Of a DNA stretch of 64,000 nucleotides, positions 13,150 to 24,639 are shown one piece after another (position 1 is the stretch's first letter; every line of letters starts with the position of its first letter). Made by a program: the position numbers and the translations under genes. The notes under the pieces were generated by a model that saw only the letters and a list, made by a program, of their open reading frames with translations, was not told where the DNA came from and did no database searches. This DNA is from Apostichopus japonicus (Eukaryota > Echinodermata > Holothuroidea > Aspidochirotida > Stichopodidae), in NCBI RefSeq assembly GCF_037975245.1, contig NC_092565.1:10343499-10407498 (forward strand), in the 5' to 3' direction.

Positions 13150-13331
13150 AAGTCACCCAGGAAAGATCCTGGGCGCAAAAACCAAACTACCGAACGACTG
13201 ATCCGCGAGTCAACCCCAGTCCCCTTGCATCGAGACTGTGACTGTGTGATCATCGTCGGGTGTGCATCACCATTCCCCTCGAAAGGGTACAGATACTTCA
13301 CATGATCTTAGCCAAAAGGCCGAGAAGCGAT
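13150..13331 (-). ncRNA. U2 snRNA-like sequence (divergent or pseudogene)
   Basis: Read on the minus strand from 13331, the first about 43 nt match the conserved 5' domain of spliceosomal U2 snRNA, including ATCGCTTCTCGGCC, TTTTGGCTAAGATCA and AGTATCTGT. There are two differences in the window that normally reads AAGTGTAGTATC (here ATGTGAAGTATC), so the branch-point pairing segment GUAGUA becomes GAAGUA. Downstream similarity to canonical U2 is lost. Even so, total length to the last hairpin is about 180 nt, close to U2. A GGTTTTTG run resembling an Sm site sits just before a strong 3' hairpin, CCCAGGATCTTTCCTGGG (13156-13173). It may be a degenerate pseudogene, a U2-derived repeat or a divergent variant; I favour a non-functional copy. 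Confidence 0.6.
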
Positions 13332-14324
13332 CTGTAAAACTAAAATGTTCTCCCTCCTTTCAACACTAGCCAAGGAAGCTCACTACTCTATGCACATGTA
13401 AGCCTAAAACTTGAGATTGTTTACAATGTAGCTGTCGTAAGTTTGCTTCCCAGCTCGGGTACGCTTCAATAATCCCTTAGTTCTACTTCACTTTGTTTAA
13501 TCTGTGACGTCACAAAAAAGTCTACCTTTGAGTTCACACTGCTATGGTCTTCAATTATAAACCAATCTTTCAATAGTGGATACTGTACACCCGTGACGTA
13601 TATATACGGCGTATACAATACTGTAGCCGGGTTTCAACTATCAAATAGTGGTGATCATATTTCATATCTCTACGTTGGTAATCTCATGCAACCTCTATAT
13701 GATGAAGGCTTCATATACCAGCATATTATTGTTAAGTTTTATTGCGGAATCGATCTTCTTTAGGGACACATAATGGATCGATTTTGAAAACGGTCTATGG
13801 GACTTGAAGAACGTACGTGTATACTCGTGTGTGTGTGTGTTTGTACTGAAGCAGTCTTGGTTTATATTGTTCCACCAAAAGATATCAAATACGTGGCGAA
13901 TTATTATACTTGAATCGGTGGATGGTTCATCGGCTATAAGAAAGATGCTACATACCGATCTAAACTGATATACTATGCCTGAGAATCATGGAAGGAATTA
14001 TTATTCTCTACAGACAATGACAAGGTAAGTTTACTAGCGGTTGGTGCATGTGTATCGAGAAGAGTCCCACTGACCTCAAAGCCCGCATAACACAGATATG
14101 GCCTACCGTATGTGGAGGCCCGAAAGGCGCGATTGTCGGATAGTGGCCCTAGCTATATTGTTGACGAAAAACAATTTAGTTACAATTTTCAAAAATTTCC
14201 AAAAGATCAAGATGCAGGTAGGCCTATACTTTATTAGTCATAAAGCTAACGCCATGTTGTCTATACTTCAACTGCATATAGGCAATCAAGTTCCAAATGG
14301 ATGATTAGTTCCTTAAAGAGTGTT

Positions 14325-14758
14325 TCTTATTATAGGCGGTTACAACTGTTGAATCTCACCACACTGGAGCTTAGGAGGTTACGTGGGGGACTTGATCCAG
14401 GTTTTCAAGATTGTGTATGGTTTCGATAATTTATCCTTTACCGACTTTTTCATGTTTGCTAACAGTAGTTGTACCAGAGGTCATTGTCTTAAACTCCAAA
14501 AGTCACATAGTAGGATTAATATTCGGCATAACTTTTTTTCTAATAGGGTTGTGAATGAGTGGAATGGTTTGCCTGAGAAAGTTGTACTTGCAAGTAGTGT
14601 CAATGGGTTTAAGATTGCTTTGGACAAGCACTTTAAGCATTGTAATCGGGTCTGAGTGTTTGTGTCTTCAGTTTTTTTTTCTCTCTCTATAGGGTCCTTG
14701 ATGGGGACTTAAGTGTCCCTCCTGATCCTTTTTTCTACTAAACTAAACTAAATATAAC
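14325..14758 (+). pseudogene. CR1/L2-like LINE 3' end (reverse transcriptase tail), frameshifted
   Basis: Frame 14383-14655 encodes the C-terminal tail typical of CR1/L2/jockey-type ORF2 proteins: GDLIQVFKIVYGFDN, then TRGHCLKLQK, then NIRHNFFSNRVVNEWNGLPE, then SVNGFK. The preceding coding segment (RRLQLLNLTTLELRRLRG, about 14334-14387) is in another frame. One extra G in the GGGGG run at 14384-14388 separates them, so the copy is frameshifted. No reverse-transcriptase core is present upstream, so the copy is 5'-truncated. After the stop come a hairpin (GGGGACTT, AA, GTGTCCC) and a terminal CTAAACTAAACTAAA repeat near 14738-14752, as expected for CR1/L2 3' ends. Confidence 0.85.
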
Positions 14759-14759
14759 A

Positions 14760-16350
14760 CATTGCGTACGCCTACTGATATCTGGGTTCCTACTTTACAT
14801 ACGGACGTACTTATACTAAACCACATATTTCTACAACAGGCACGTCTACAAACGCAACGCCATGAATAGATCAACAGCACAACCCCCACCCCACCCCACC
14901 CCCATCCACACGCCACCCCCGCGATTACTCTCTCCTCAGGTTGCCATGTAGAAAGACTGGTACCTCTCAGTCGAAACCCCATCAAGGCTTATATATACAA
15001 GCATTTTACTACACTTGAGTCGCTATCCCTCTCAGAGATACTATTATTCTCTAATCAAACTTCGCCTTCATTAATTATTCATGCAAGCAATGTATTAGTA
15101 GGCTATAGCAGTCAGTTTAGCATGCTAAATATGAAGGCCGACAATGCTGTTGATTTTGAAGAATATAAATGGCCTATAGGTTTTTAAGTCATCGTAAATA
15201 TTCGTAATTTGTTGCTTACATAGCTTTCTTACAATGTTCATTGAAACTTTCTTCGTCTTGAAAATGATTGGCCTATACCAGCTTATTGTTATTGGACCGT
15301 ACGTTAGGGTAATAATCCCGTGTTTGGATCATGTTACGCCATATGATTGCACATATTGTCACAACTAATATGACGTTACCCGTTCTATATAGTTTTATAC
15401 TAAGCGTTCCCTTCTACCACACATTCCTAACTGACTTAATGCAGCCGAATTTATCATAAAACTTGTGATCTAAACACCTGTGATCATGATACATATAACC
15501 CCAATAGACTTAAGTTGTGGGTTTTGTTAATTTCTTTTGGTCATGCATACTGTGTACGTCGTGTGTTATTTTATTTCAATTGAATTAAAAGGAGCTATAC
15601 AGTGTAGTCCGCGAAAGCAATATAGGCTATGTATAGGCGGTGGATTAGCAGACATATATTGTTATATAGGCCTTGAAAAATGCCATTGAAGTATAACCCT
15701 GAGGGTAACAGGCCTACTTCCATGAAAATACTATATTATGGAGAGACCAGGGAATTTTTCCACCGTATGGCAATGAACGGTTTTCATTGTTACCGTAATA
15801 TAATTGTTTATATATATATATATATATGCAACCTTGTTGTTTACCATGACCGCAACCTGTAACTCATACTGGTGATTGAAATGACTCCTATCGCAGTAAT
15901 CGCAATACTCAAGTAATCCTTGACACAGTTTACAGTACACAAAGAAATTAAGCCGGCTGGACAGGAAACGATTAGTAGCCTATTTGAACAAGTACAGATA
16001 CACTAGCCTCGGTTCTTATTTAAAGGGAAGTGGTATATTTACTGTCTGTCCCCCAAATATTCTTAAGGAACCCAATCAGGACATCTTCTATATAGTCCAC
16101 TATCGCTTCACCTTCAGTGGAGAGCTGAATCTATCATACTTTTGTAGTCAGCATCAAGAATTATCACCATTAAGCTATATATTGGACCCAAATCACTTTC
16201 CAAGAACGTGGTTGAAGTTCCAAACATCCACAATACACTATGATCTTACAGGACTGGTTCAAACTCTTTAAATTAGTTGAGAGTGTTCTTACTACAGACG
16301 CTTAAATCCCTAAAATGGGAGGTATGTTTTTAAGGTTGACAGTAAAATGC
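14760..16350. other. Gene-free stretch
   Basis: No supported gene. A short TATATA run lies near 15811-15827. Open frames of 60-95 codons (for example 15984-16271) have no motif I recognise and no splice context, so I leave them out. Confidence 0.5.
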
Positions 16351-16360
16351 TTGTTGAAAC

Positions 16361-17718
16361 CAGCGACGTAGCCAGGATTTTGAAAGGGGGGGGGGAGCAC
16401 TTTTTTTGCGATTGATATGGATTTTCAAAGTTGTAAGCATGACTATCTGAGCGGAGCGCCACCATCGGTTGGCGCGGAGCGTACAAGAAAATATTTTGGT
16501 TTTACAAACCCCCCAGATGGCCGGAAACGGCCCTTCCCGAGTGTACAAACGAGTTAAAATAGTACGTAATTCATACTACATAATGTATTTAAAATTAGCA
16601 AGGTACATGTACAGAGTAGTCTTACTTTTCAACTTCTGATACTTGTAGATACAAAGATAGGCCAGAAATGTCTTTGATACAACTATAGCCAGTAATTGTC
16701 TTTGATGCAACTGTAGCTAGTAAATGTTTAAGTTAGCCTAAAGGCGAGAGCTATCCGACGATTGCCATCTGATGCAAATTTCTCAACTGTTTTCTCAACT
16801 GAAATATTATCTGCGTAAACGGGTTCTTAACTAGATGGTAAAAAAACTGACAAGATCGGATCCTAGTCTTTTTCGGCGGGTAGAGTGTTGAATGAAACGG
16901 CACGCGATAGAAATGACAGCCTAGATGACAGAAGAATAGGTCACCTAATTTAGCCATAATCTCGCTACGTTCATTTCAATAGTTTTTCCTGTCTAGAATC
17001 TTAAACTCGTCCAGCAAGCCTATGGATTTGAAATATGGGTGTTTTAAAAAAAAAGATAACTTGGCCAAAAAAAGTGTATAGGCCCGGACCTACAGTGCTA
17101 CATACTGGCTACGCCCCTGATCATATGATATCATATTATCAGCAGATTTTGTTTCCTGTTGAATTCTTTTACATGTTGTTTTATATAATATATCAGAAAG
17201 ACAAACATAGCGCTCTTTACAATTTTTCCAGTAGGATGATTCTTGTTTATTGTCCAATGTCTGGACTTAGTTTGACGAATTAACTGATAGACAATATAAA
17301 ATATCAGATTTTGTAATATAGCCAGATATGCAGTGGCCTAAAAACAAATATCGTTAGCAGTGTAATAATTATTTATTATTATTACTTTCATCGTTGTCGG
17401 TGTGTTGTGCATACGGTTCGTGACATTCCATAGAGTGCGGTTAGGTAGACAATATGTATTTTATTACGCAGTGGCCAACTGTAGGCTTGTAACAGGCTAT
17501 AGGCTATAGGCTAAATTAAGCTAATTGCATCTGCCAAACTAAGTAAGTAGTTGAATTAGTAGGTGTGAATGTAACTACGATTATAATAGAGTTAACGGAG
17601 CTGACGAGTATTCAAGATCAAAAGAGCACTGACAAAATACCATGCTAAAAAAAAAAAATTCGACACTGAAAGGGGGGGGAGCAGTCGCTCCCCCTGCTCC
17701 CCCCTGGCTACGTCCCTG
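16361..17718. mobile_element. hAT-like non-autonomous element, family B
   Basis: The left end is CAGCGACGTAGCCAGG and the complemented right end is CAGGGACGTAGCCAGG (15 of 16 identical). GTTGAAAC flanks it directly on both sides (16353-16360 and 17719-17726), an 8-bp duplication typical of hAT. The 1,358-bp interior has no transposase frame. A further inverted-repeat-like end, CTGGCTACGCCCCTG, sits inside at about 17105-17119, suggesting a nested or internally rearranged copy. The ends resemble family A at 7.8 and 10.4 kb (shared GCGTAG/ACGTAG core) but are distinct. Confidence 0.8.
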
Positions 17719-18812
17719 GTTGAAACATGCAAATTTTCACATGAGTGAGTGTTATATGAGTTTCTAGCGTATAGAAAATGGAGGGGAAGGGGGAGGGGGG
17801 GTCTCCTACGTAGACCTACCTTGTAGTGTAAGTAGGAGAAGGAGAGAAAAACCCCAGTAGGTATGTTGAGGTACTCCGCGAGTATATAAAGTACATAATA
17901 TTTATTTTCTTTGTGTATACGTGAGCTTTTGAGTACTAATAAAGTAATGAGTCCGAGTCGTGAAACATATCCTCGAGTAGGAATATATATACGGACAGGG
18001 CTACTATATGAGTGTCCTGTAAAGCCTTTTAAGGTTTCTATTCTCTCTTTTTTTGTGATAATCTTTCCTTGAGTTTTGTGAGATGTTTCGAGCAAAACTA
18101 TGTGGCCACTGCACGTTGTGATAAACATAATCAGTTTTGTCTCAAAATATGTAAGAGATAAACAACAACAACAACAAACAGTCCATCATGTCCAAAGATA
18201 AGAAAGCATTTTACACGCATCATAAAACACTTTTGACCTCACTGAGAGATTTGCTGGCAATGTTTTGGAGTAATACCATGTGTCAACCGCCGCTCTGGAA
18301 AAGTACTTTTAACAGCTGCCATTAAGTTTTCCAGGTTTACCAGGTTCCACTAATTACAGAATTTCCGGCAAAAAAATTATTATAAAAGAACTGCGTTGAA
18401 CATTATCCATGTAGAAAACAATATTTCAAGATGGGTCGAAAATAAAAAGATTTTGTTTTGTATGTTCTATATACTTCGCATCCACGTATGCACCCTGACC
18501 CCCCCCCCCCCTGCTCCCCACCACTCCTCCGTCTCCGTCATGAATTTTACCCACAGAAAAAAATGTTATGCAGGCGTATCAAGGAGGTCAGAAAGGGGTT
18601 ATTAATCATGCAATGATATCTCATCATAAAAACTATTACATTAATCCGGCCAATAGACACATCTGATCACGTGACACTTCTGATCACTTCTTCAAATGTG
18701 TCTGTTATTTTAGAGAAGTTATTCATTCCTAAACATGCTTATATGAAAATTCCACATTCTTTTTCAATAAACCGTTATTTTCTTCTTCTTTTTTTCTTCC
18801 TTCTCGTATCGC

Positions 18813-18958
18813 AGGGGAAAAGTACCACATCGACTTTGGAACACGAGTTTGGAAGATTTTCAGCAATGAGAAGCTCCGTAAATGATATTACCGACTTGAT
18901 ATCGATGGTGATAATCTTATAGGCTTTTTTTTTTGTATCAAGACACCACACATCCGCA
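18813..18958 (+). promoter_or_regulatory. Probable 5' UTR segment after splice acceptor
   Basis: A long pyrimidine tract (about 18776-18808) ends in CGCAG at 18812, a strong 3' splice site 146 nt upstream of the glycosyltransferase start codon. This suggests one or more upstream non-coding exons that I cannot locate. An alternative is that the tract is only low-complexity DNA and transcription begins closer to the start codon. Confidence 0.45.
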
Positions 18959-21088
18959 ATGCCTTCTTTCTTTTGGCGTTTGTTTTTGGTAGTTTGTTTC
19001 TCCTTCTCGGCGGCTAGAGTCTTTCTAGTCATCTTCTATATGCGTGAAGAATGGCCAGCCGAGATCCCATACAACTCAAGACATAGCTACGGAAGGCAGC
19101 GGCGTATTCTAATGGAAGATTTTAATGCAGATTCCATCTTTCATCCAAGTTTCGATAAACTGAAGCCACACGAGGAGGATCCGTCTGATACGCAAGACAA
19201 TTTTAAGAACTTAAGTCGAGAAGAAATACGTCTAATGCAAAAATCTCCAGATCAATTACAAAAAGTTGCTGTGGTTTGGGACGAGAACAACCACGTTCGA
19301 AACGAAGAGTCAGCGAATAGTGGGGTGAAAGCGGTCGATAGGAAATCTCTCTTCCAAAAAACGAGAACTGCAGAATTTCCGATCAATCCACCTAATGTGT
19401 GCGATGAAGAGATTTTGTTGTTAATATTAGTCCATTCCTTACCAAGAAACCATGCCCAACGGGATGCGGCTCGAGGTGCCTACGGGAAAAACTTGACTCA
19501 AATTTTAGATCGTAATGTAAAGGTGGTCTTCTTTTGCCCGGGTACTTCTCCATCAAAAGTTGTGAATGATCAAATTTATACGGAAAGTTTGCGATACAAT
19601 GATTTGGTTCATTCTAAAATTGCTGATTCTATGCAAACATTTCGGCCATCGTCGAAGACAATGCTTTCTGAGTTCAATTGGGTGAAAACATATTGTTCAT
19701 CCGCTAAATTCATCTTATTTGCAAATGATGAACAATTTATAAACTTGGAAGGTATAGTTGCCCGCATGAAACGTCAAGAAAATAAGGATCTAAGCAACTT
19801 TTATCTAGGTCGGGTCAAAAAGGGTGCCAAGCCAAATCGACTAAGGAACGAATGGGATTTCGTACCGGAGTCGGCTTTCCCGGGAGAAGTTTATCCGAAT
19901 TACTGTATCGCTGGTGCAGGGATGATCCTATCCAGTGCTTTCATCCAATCTGTTTACGACCCAGCTGTGTCTTTCATATCGGAGGTTAAAGCATTTCCAA
20001 TAAGTGACGTTATGTTGGGTATAGTAGCTAGTAGGTTGAAAAAGGCACCGATGTACAACGATGAATTCCGTAAAATTGGCGGAGAAGCAGTGTACTGCGA
20101 TTTGAAAGAGACGCTCGTCCTCGGAGATTTCAACAAACCCAATCTTTTACTTGGTGCTTGGGCTAATTTTACCATTCACAAACAAAGTCATTGTCCAAAC
20201 CCTGTCCCTAACGCAACAGAGATTGAAGAGTGGACCGAAGGTGTGGACCACAAATCGTTCCTCAGTGAAGTCCTTTACCTCCATCACAGTCCAGAGGAAA
20301 TTTGTCTGGATGACGAGGGGACCAATAAGGTGTTCCTCTTGGCTCTAGTCAGCACCCATCCGGACCACTTTGAACTCAGGGATGCCATTCGAGAGACGTG
20401 GGCGGAGCCAAGTTATCAAAACAAATTTAAGGTCAAAACGTTATTTGTTATGGCCAGGCCAAGGAAAGACTCGCCTGAAAAACAAGAAAGGATCAGGAAA
20501 GAGTTTGAGGAGCATAATGATTTAGTTCAAGGAGATTTTTTAGAATCTTTTCATAATTTAACTCTTAAAGTAATATTAGGTTTGAAATGGTCCAGTATGT
20601 ACTGCCCAGGAGCGTCTTTCATTTACAAAGGGGACGATGACATGTTAGTCAATTTTGAAGGAATAGTTCGATACGTGAAAGGCCTGGAAGAAAGTCAGGC
20701 GAAAGAACTTTTCTTAGGTCATCTTATGACCTCGAGTCCAGCTATAAGGACGCCCTCAAAGTATCAAACAAAACGAGGACAGTATCCCTTTAAGTATTTC
20801 TTGCCGTATTTTTCTGGTGGAGGTTATATCATGGCACAGCAAGCGGTCAGGAAAATGTATCAGAAAGCTTTAACAACTAAATTTATTCCAATCGATGACG
20901 CTTTCGCGGGAATTTTGGCTTTTCGTTCTAATATTCGTTTAAAGCATTCGGGTGGTTTTATAACGACAGGGTTTAGGAAAGATCACTGTAGATTAAAGTC
21001 AGCTTTCAATTTACATGGTTTTAAGAAGACGGAAGTTATGACAAGTACATGGAAGGAATTTCAACATGTAAACGAAACCTGCGCGTAA
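18959..21088 (+). CDS. Tandem double-domain GT31 beta-1,3-glycosyltransferase-like protein
   Basis: 709 residues in one uninterrupted exon. Residues about 4-28 form a hydrophobic signal anchor after a very short N-terminus, the type II topology of Golgi glycosyltransferases. Residues 29-145 are a hydrophilic stem. Two GT31 (galactosyltransferase) domains follow, about 150-400 and 456-700. Domain 2 has the family hallmarks: LRDAIRETW (473-481), KGDDDM (557-562; metal/UDP-sugar binding), YFSGGGYIM (617-625) and IDDAFAG (645-651). Domain 1 keeps the fold markers (QRDAARGAY at 167-175, YPNYCIAGAG at 312-321) but has NDEQ (256-259) where the acidic triplet should be. It is therefore probably catalytically dead. 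N-glycosylation sequons lie at N178, N403, N418, N533 and N705. The likely role is transfer of Gal or GlcNAc in beta-1,3 linkage in the Golgi lumen; substrate unknown. The start ATG precedes the only good anchor. Confidence 0.9.
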   Translation: MPSFFWRLFLVVCFSFSAARVFLVIFYMREEWPAEIPYNSRHSYGRQRRILMEDFNADSIFHPSFDKLKPHEEDPSDTQDNFKNLSREEIRLMQKSPDQLQKVAVVWDENNHVRNEESANSGVKAVDRKSLFQKTRTAEFPINPPNVCDEEILLLILVHSLPRNHAQRDAARGAYGKNLTQILDRNVKVVFFCPGTSPSKVVNDQIYTESLRYNDLVHSKIADSMQTFRPSSKTMLSEFNWVKTYCSSAKFILFANDEQFINLEGIVARMKRQENKDLSNFYLGRVKKGAKPNRLRNEWDFVPESAFPGEVYPNYCIAGAGMILSSAFIQSVYDPAVSFISEVKAFPISDVMLGIVASRLKKAPMYNDEFRKIGGEAVYCDLKETLVLGDFNKPNLLLGAWANFTIHKQSHCPNPVPNATEIEEWTEGVDHKSFLSEVLYLHHSPEEICLDDEGTNKVFLLALVSTHPDHFELRDAIRETWAEPSYQNKFKVKTLFVMARPRKDSPEKQERIRKEFEEHNDLVQGDFLESFHNLTLKVILGLKWSSMYCPGASFIYKGDDDMLVNFEGIVRYVKGLEESQAKELFLGHLMTSSPAIRTPSKYQTKRGQYPFKYFLPYFSGGGYIMAQQAVRKMYQKALTTKFIPIDDAFAGILAFRSNIRLKHSGGFITTGFRKDHCRLKSAFNLHGFKKTEVMTSTWKEFQHVNETCA

Positions 21089-21423
21089 TACTTAGTGAAA
21101 TAATGTAGACAGAATGCATGTTCGTTTTCAAAGATACTGTATGCGACATATATTGGCATAATGTAGTTTTGTTGTTTAGACTTTCCGTCGTTTGATGTTT
21201 CTTCACAATTGTGGCGCCCTTTGGATCTGTTGCCTAGGTGATAAACGCGCGCATTACCTTGATCTCTTTTAAAAAGTAAGAGTTTTGATTGCTCGCTCCA
21301 ACAGTCTCACTATAACATTGTGAATTACGTATAATCAGGCAAGAAAATGTGAAATTTGGCAAGAAAGTTCGAAATTAGGAGTCGGTCGACACACATGTTG
21401 TGGTTGATATCCGTGCTATGGAG

Positions 21424-22163
21424 GGTTCGATTGGGGGGGGGGGCTGTAAGAAATTTTGTTAGACTTTTTTGTTTCGGTAAGGGAGATTTAGATTTTACGT
21501 TCTTGTGTTATAAAATGTAAGACATTTGGGAGAACGTCTGAAAACTTTGGGGAGCGGCCGTGTCGACTCCGATACTCCCTACCCCGTGGCTGAGGCCATG
21601 TCTATTAGTAATAGTTTGGTTATTTCCCCTGAATAACAGTATGATATCAATCACGTCGAAAGTAGCAGACATGCAGTACGAGTAAAACGTCATGAGTACG
21701 AGTACTACAGCATGAGTACCACCTCAAGCAAACTTCCACCTTAGTGATATGAGAAAGCATGAGTACCACCTTTAGAAGAATTCCTCCTCAGTCGTATGAG
21801 GTAGCATGAGTACCACCTCAAGCAAACTTCCCCCTTAGTGGTATGACAAAGCATGAGTACCACCCTTAGAGCAGAATTACCCCTCAGTCAGTCGTATGAG
21901 GTAGCATGAGTTCCACCTCAAGCAGAATTACCACTTAGTGGTATGAGGTAGCATGAGTACCACCTCATGCATAACCCGCCCCCTCAGTGGTATGAGTACC
22001 AGAACAAGGACCTAGGCTCGAATACGGATAATTCAGCATGTTGTGGTATCAAATAGCAGATTCATACAATGTCAGGAGTATCCTACCGCTACGAGTACAA
22101 CATCACAAGGTCTCTAATGAGTACATGTGACTATTGCTAGAAGACGATCAGGGACTCACAAAT
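21424..22163 (+). repeat. Minisatellite-bearing element, short copy
   Basis: Three parts: a left unique part (about 21424-21685, with TTTTGTTTCGGTAAGGGAG and GGGGAGCGGCCGTGTC), a core of about six to seven 48-bp monomers built on AGCATGAGTACCACCTCA (21686-21995), and a right unique part (about 22005-22163, with ACCTAGGCTCGAATACGGAT and AGTACATGTGACTATTGCTA). The same three parts, in the same order, make the 2.1-kb copy at 43221-45350. It is therefore a dispersed element and not a local satellite. It starts about 340 bp after the glycosyltransferase stop codon. Confidence 0.85.
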
Positions 22164-22179
22164 CTGATACTAATACAAG

Positions 22180-24380
22180 CTTATCTGTATAAAGTCATAG
22201 CTTGAATTAATTAACTTTCTTCGCCTTTCGCGAAAGTATTACCGTTTACTTGACGTATTGACCCCCTCATGTATATAATTGCACGTAATTTACATACCAG
22301 ACCTAACTGTTTTCCTGTTTTTCATGTGTGCTTCAAACTCATTGTAACTTATGATCGGTTATAGCTTCATTCGTTCGTTAAATGTTCCCTAGAGCTATAA
22401 AAAAAAATCGTGTGTCCTTTGTTGGTACATTACCAAAAGAAAATTTAAAGGTTTAGATAAATGACGTTGGTTCAATGAAACATTCTAGTGTGGACTGAAA
22501 AGTAGTTACTTACTGAAGCCTAAACTGTAGGATACACAATATATTTAAAGGAATACTTCGGTGAATGCAATTGATTGCTTGACAAAATTAAGGGTATAAC
22601 TTTCTGTTTCTCTTGGTCAAAACTACATCCTCACATCCTCGCTTTTATATCGAGAAGATAATATTTTCTCAACGATAGTAATATTTTGTGAATGCATCTG
22701 GTAACAGCAGAGTAAGTGATGTTACCATGGCAATTAATCTGAAAATGTCTTTTGACTTTCTTTCTATAACTTATTCAGTTGTATTTATCCCAGAGGAAAA
22801 TGATATTTCCATGAAGAGTTACATTATTGATGAAATTCTAAATGCATAGAACATAGACATCTATATAAGAAACCGTAATAGTGTGTGATATTTTTCTATG
22901 TAATATAAATGTTACATTGTCTGGTTGAACAGCCCTTTACGATCTGTCTTATATCTTGTGCTGCATTACATTAGTAAATTGTTTATAAAGGTCTTGATTG
23001 CATTATGTGTCCTATCATGTTAGGAAGGCCACTTGGAGGTTATGTGCTGTATCGTAACATCTTGTGCTGTCGTTGCAAACATAAGAGATGTATTACATGA
23101 AGGGAAGGTTGGGCGGGGAGGGGATGACAAGTTGACATGTTATTTACGAGTTCTAATTTGTTTATAATTTGTATTGCTATATTCATTCTAGCATTTATTA
23201 TTGTTTAAATATCACGAAAGGGCCATTTCCCTCTCGAGATTCCTCTTCCCCGGTCCCATTACCAAAAAAAATAATGGAATAATCCTCCCTCGCCGATAAA
23301 AAAAATGAAAACTTATCAAATTACGTAATGGGGGTTTCAACAAACAGCATGGAATATGTTTCCCATTTTTAAGATAAATGTTACATTGTTTGCCACCGGA
23401 ATATCACTGGCTTAAATGGTCTCGATTTGGGTGTTATTCTTGAGATGGATATAACGCTGTTGTCATTTATATAAAGAGTGTATGGTATAGTGTTGGGTTT
23501 TTGGTGATAAGTGACTCATTATTTCATAATACAATTTCAAGGTACAGGACTTTTTCTCTGTAAGGATGAAATATTAGAAATCATCATTTCTCTCTTTCTG
23601 ATATAACTACCATTGTTCGATACTTATTTAACAGGACACAAACCCAACCATTATCTTTGGCGTATATGGACAGAAGAGCACCTCCCCCCACCCCAACCCC
23701 TCCCCCACCCCAATATCTTGTTCCGTTTGGGAGATATTCTATACTTATATATTCTGATAGCATGTTTAAACCTTGGTATACTTATGTAGGTGATGAGTGC
23801 AATACATTTTTCAACTCGGAATGCATAAATGTCTCGCCATTATTCTATGTAAATGTCAATGATTAGGAGTAATTCGGCTTTACTAGTATACTTTCCCAAT
23901 TGTTACTCAATTGTCATAAAAAAAACTAAGTGACGTTCACATTTAAGAAAATTATTTCTGAAATGTCTTGAATCACCTTCAATCCGCATTATTTTCACAC
24001 AATCTGTTATTTTATTTATATTTATGCTCTTTAACAGACAAGAAAGGAAAACAATGTAAAAATATTACAAGAAGCCCATTCATTATAACATCTAAGGCAC
24101 CTTTATGTATCTGCCTCTCCTCAAAAAATGGTTCGAGCAGTACTTTACCATTGCCCCTCCCTCCCTCTGCCGCCCCCTTCCCCTATGAAAAGTTTTTGGC
24201 CCCCTAAACAAGAAGTCAAGCTACGACCTTGTTGCGAACCTTTGATTTTATTACATAATTTCATATTTCCGTATATTTAACCATATTGACTGTTACCATA
24301 ATTAACGAGTAATTAATGATTCTTCAAGATTCGAAATATCCTGTCGCCTAGACGACCATATAAGATAAGGTTTAACCGCT
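22180..24380. other. Gene-free stretch
   Basis: No exon, RNA gene or clear repeat recognised. Two short C/T-rich low-complexity patches (about 23677-23712 and 24150-24185). Mostly A+T-rich unique-looking DNA. Confidence 0.5.
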
Positions 24381-24389
24381 ACCATTTCA

Positions 24390-24625
24390 GGAAGGCTACG
24401 CCGGTGCCTTCCAATCATAAGGTCCCGAGTTCGAGTCACTCCAAGATTAATGTATGTCGCCAAGTTACAGAGTTGTTGACAATTGACAAGTCATAATTAT
24501 GGACAATAAATATGAATCTAAGAGACTGACGACTTCGGTCAGCTTGCGGCTTTGATAAGCCAATGAGGCTTCTTCGCGAGTTCCTGCTTGCAGGAGGATC
24601 TAAAATACATACATACAATACATAC
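24390..24625 (+). mobile_element. tRNA-derived SINE
   Basis: A tRNA-like head has GGCTACGCCGG as a weak A box and GAGTTCGAGTC (24427-24437) as a good Pol III B box. A body with AAGTTACAGAGTTGTTGAC follows. The conserved tail (TTCGGTCAGCTTGCGGCTTT, AAGCCAATGAGGCTTCTTCG, TTCCTGCTTGCAGG) then runs into an ATACATACATACA tail. The same tail occurs truncated at 10095-10190. Exact 5' end not determined. Confidence 0.7.
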
Positions 24626-24639
24626 ATTGTAAAAACACT

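Noticed and set aside
17592-18128. 178-codon open frame, minus strand
   Set aside because: Runs across the end of the hAT-like element at 17718 and the adjacent G-rich DNA; composition is not protein-like.
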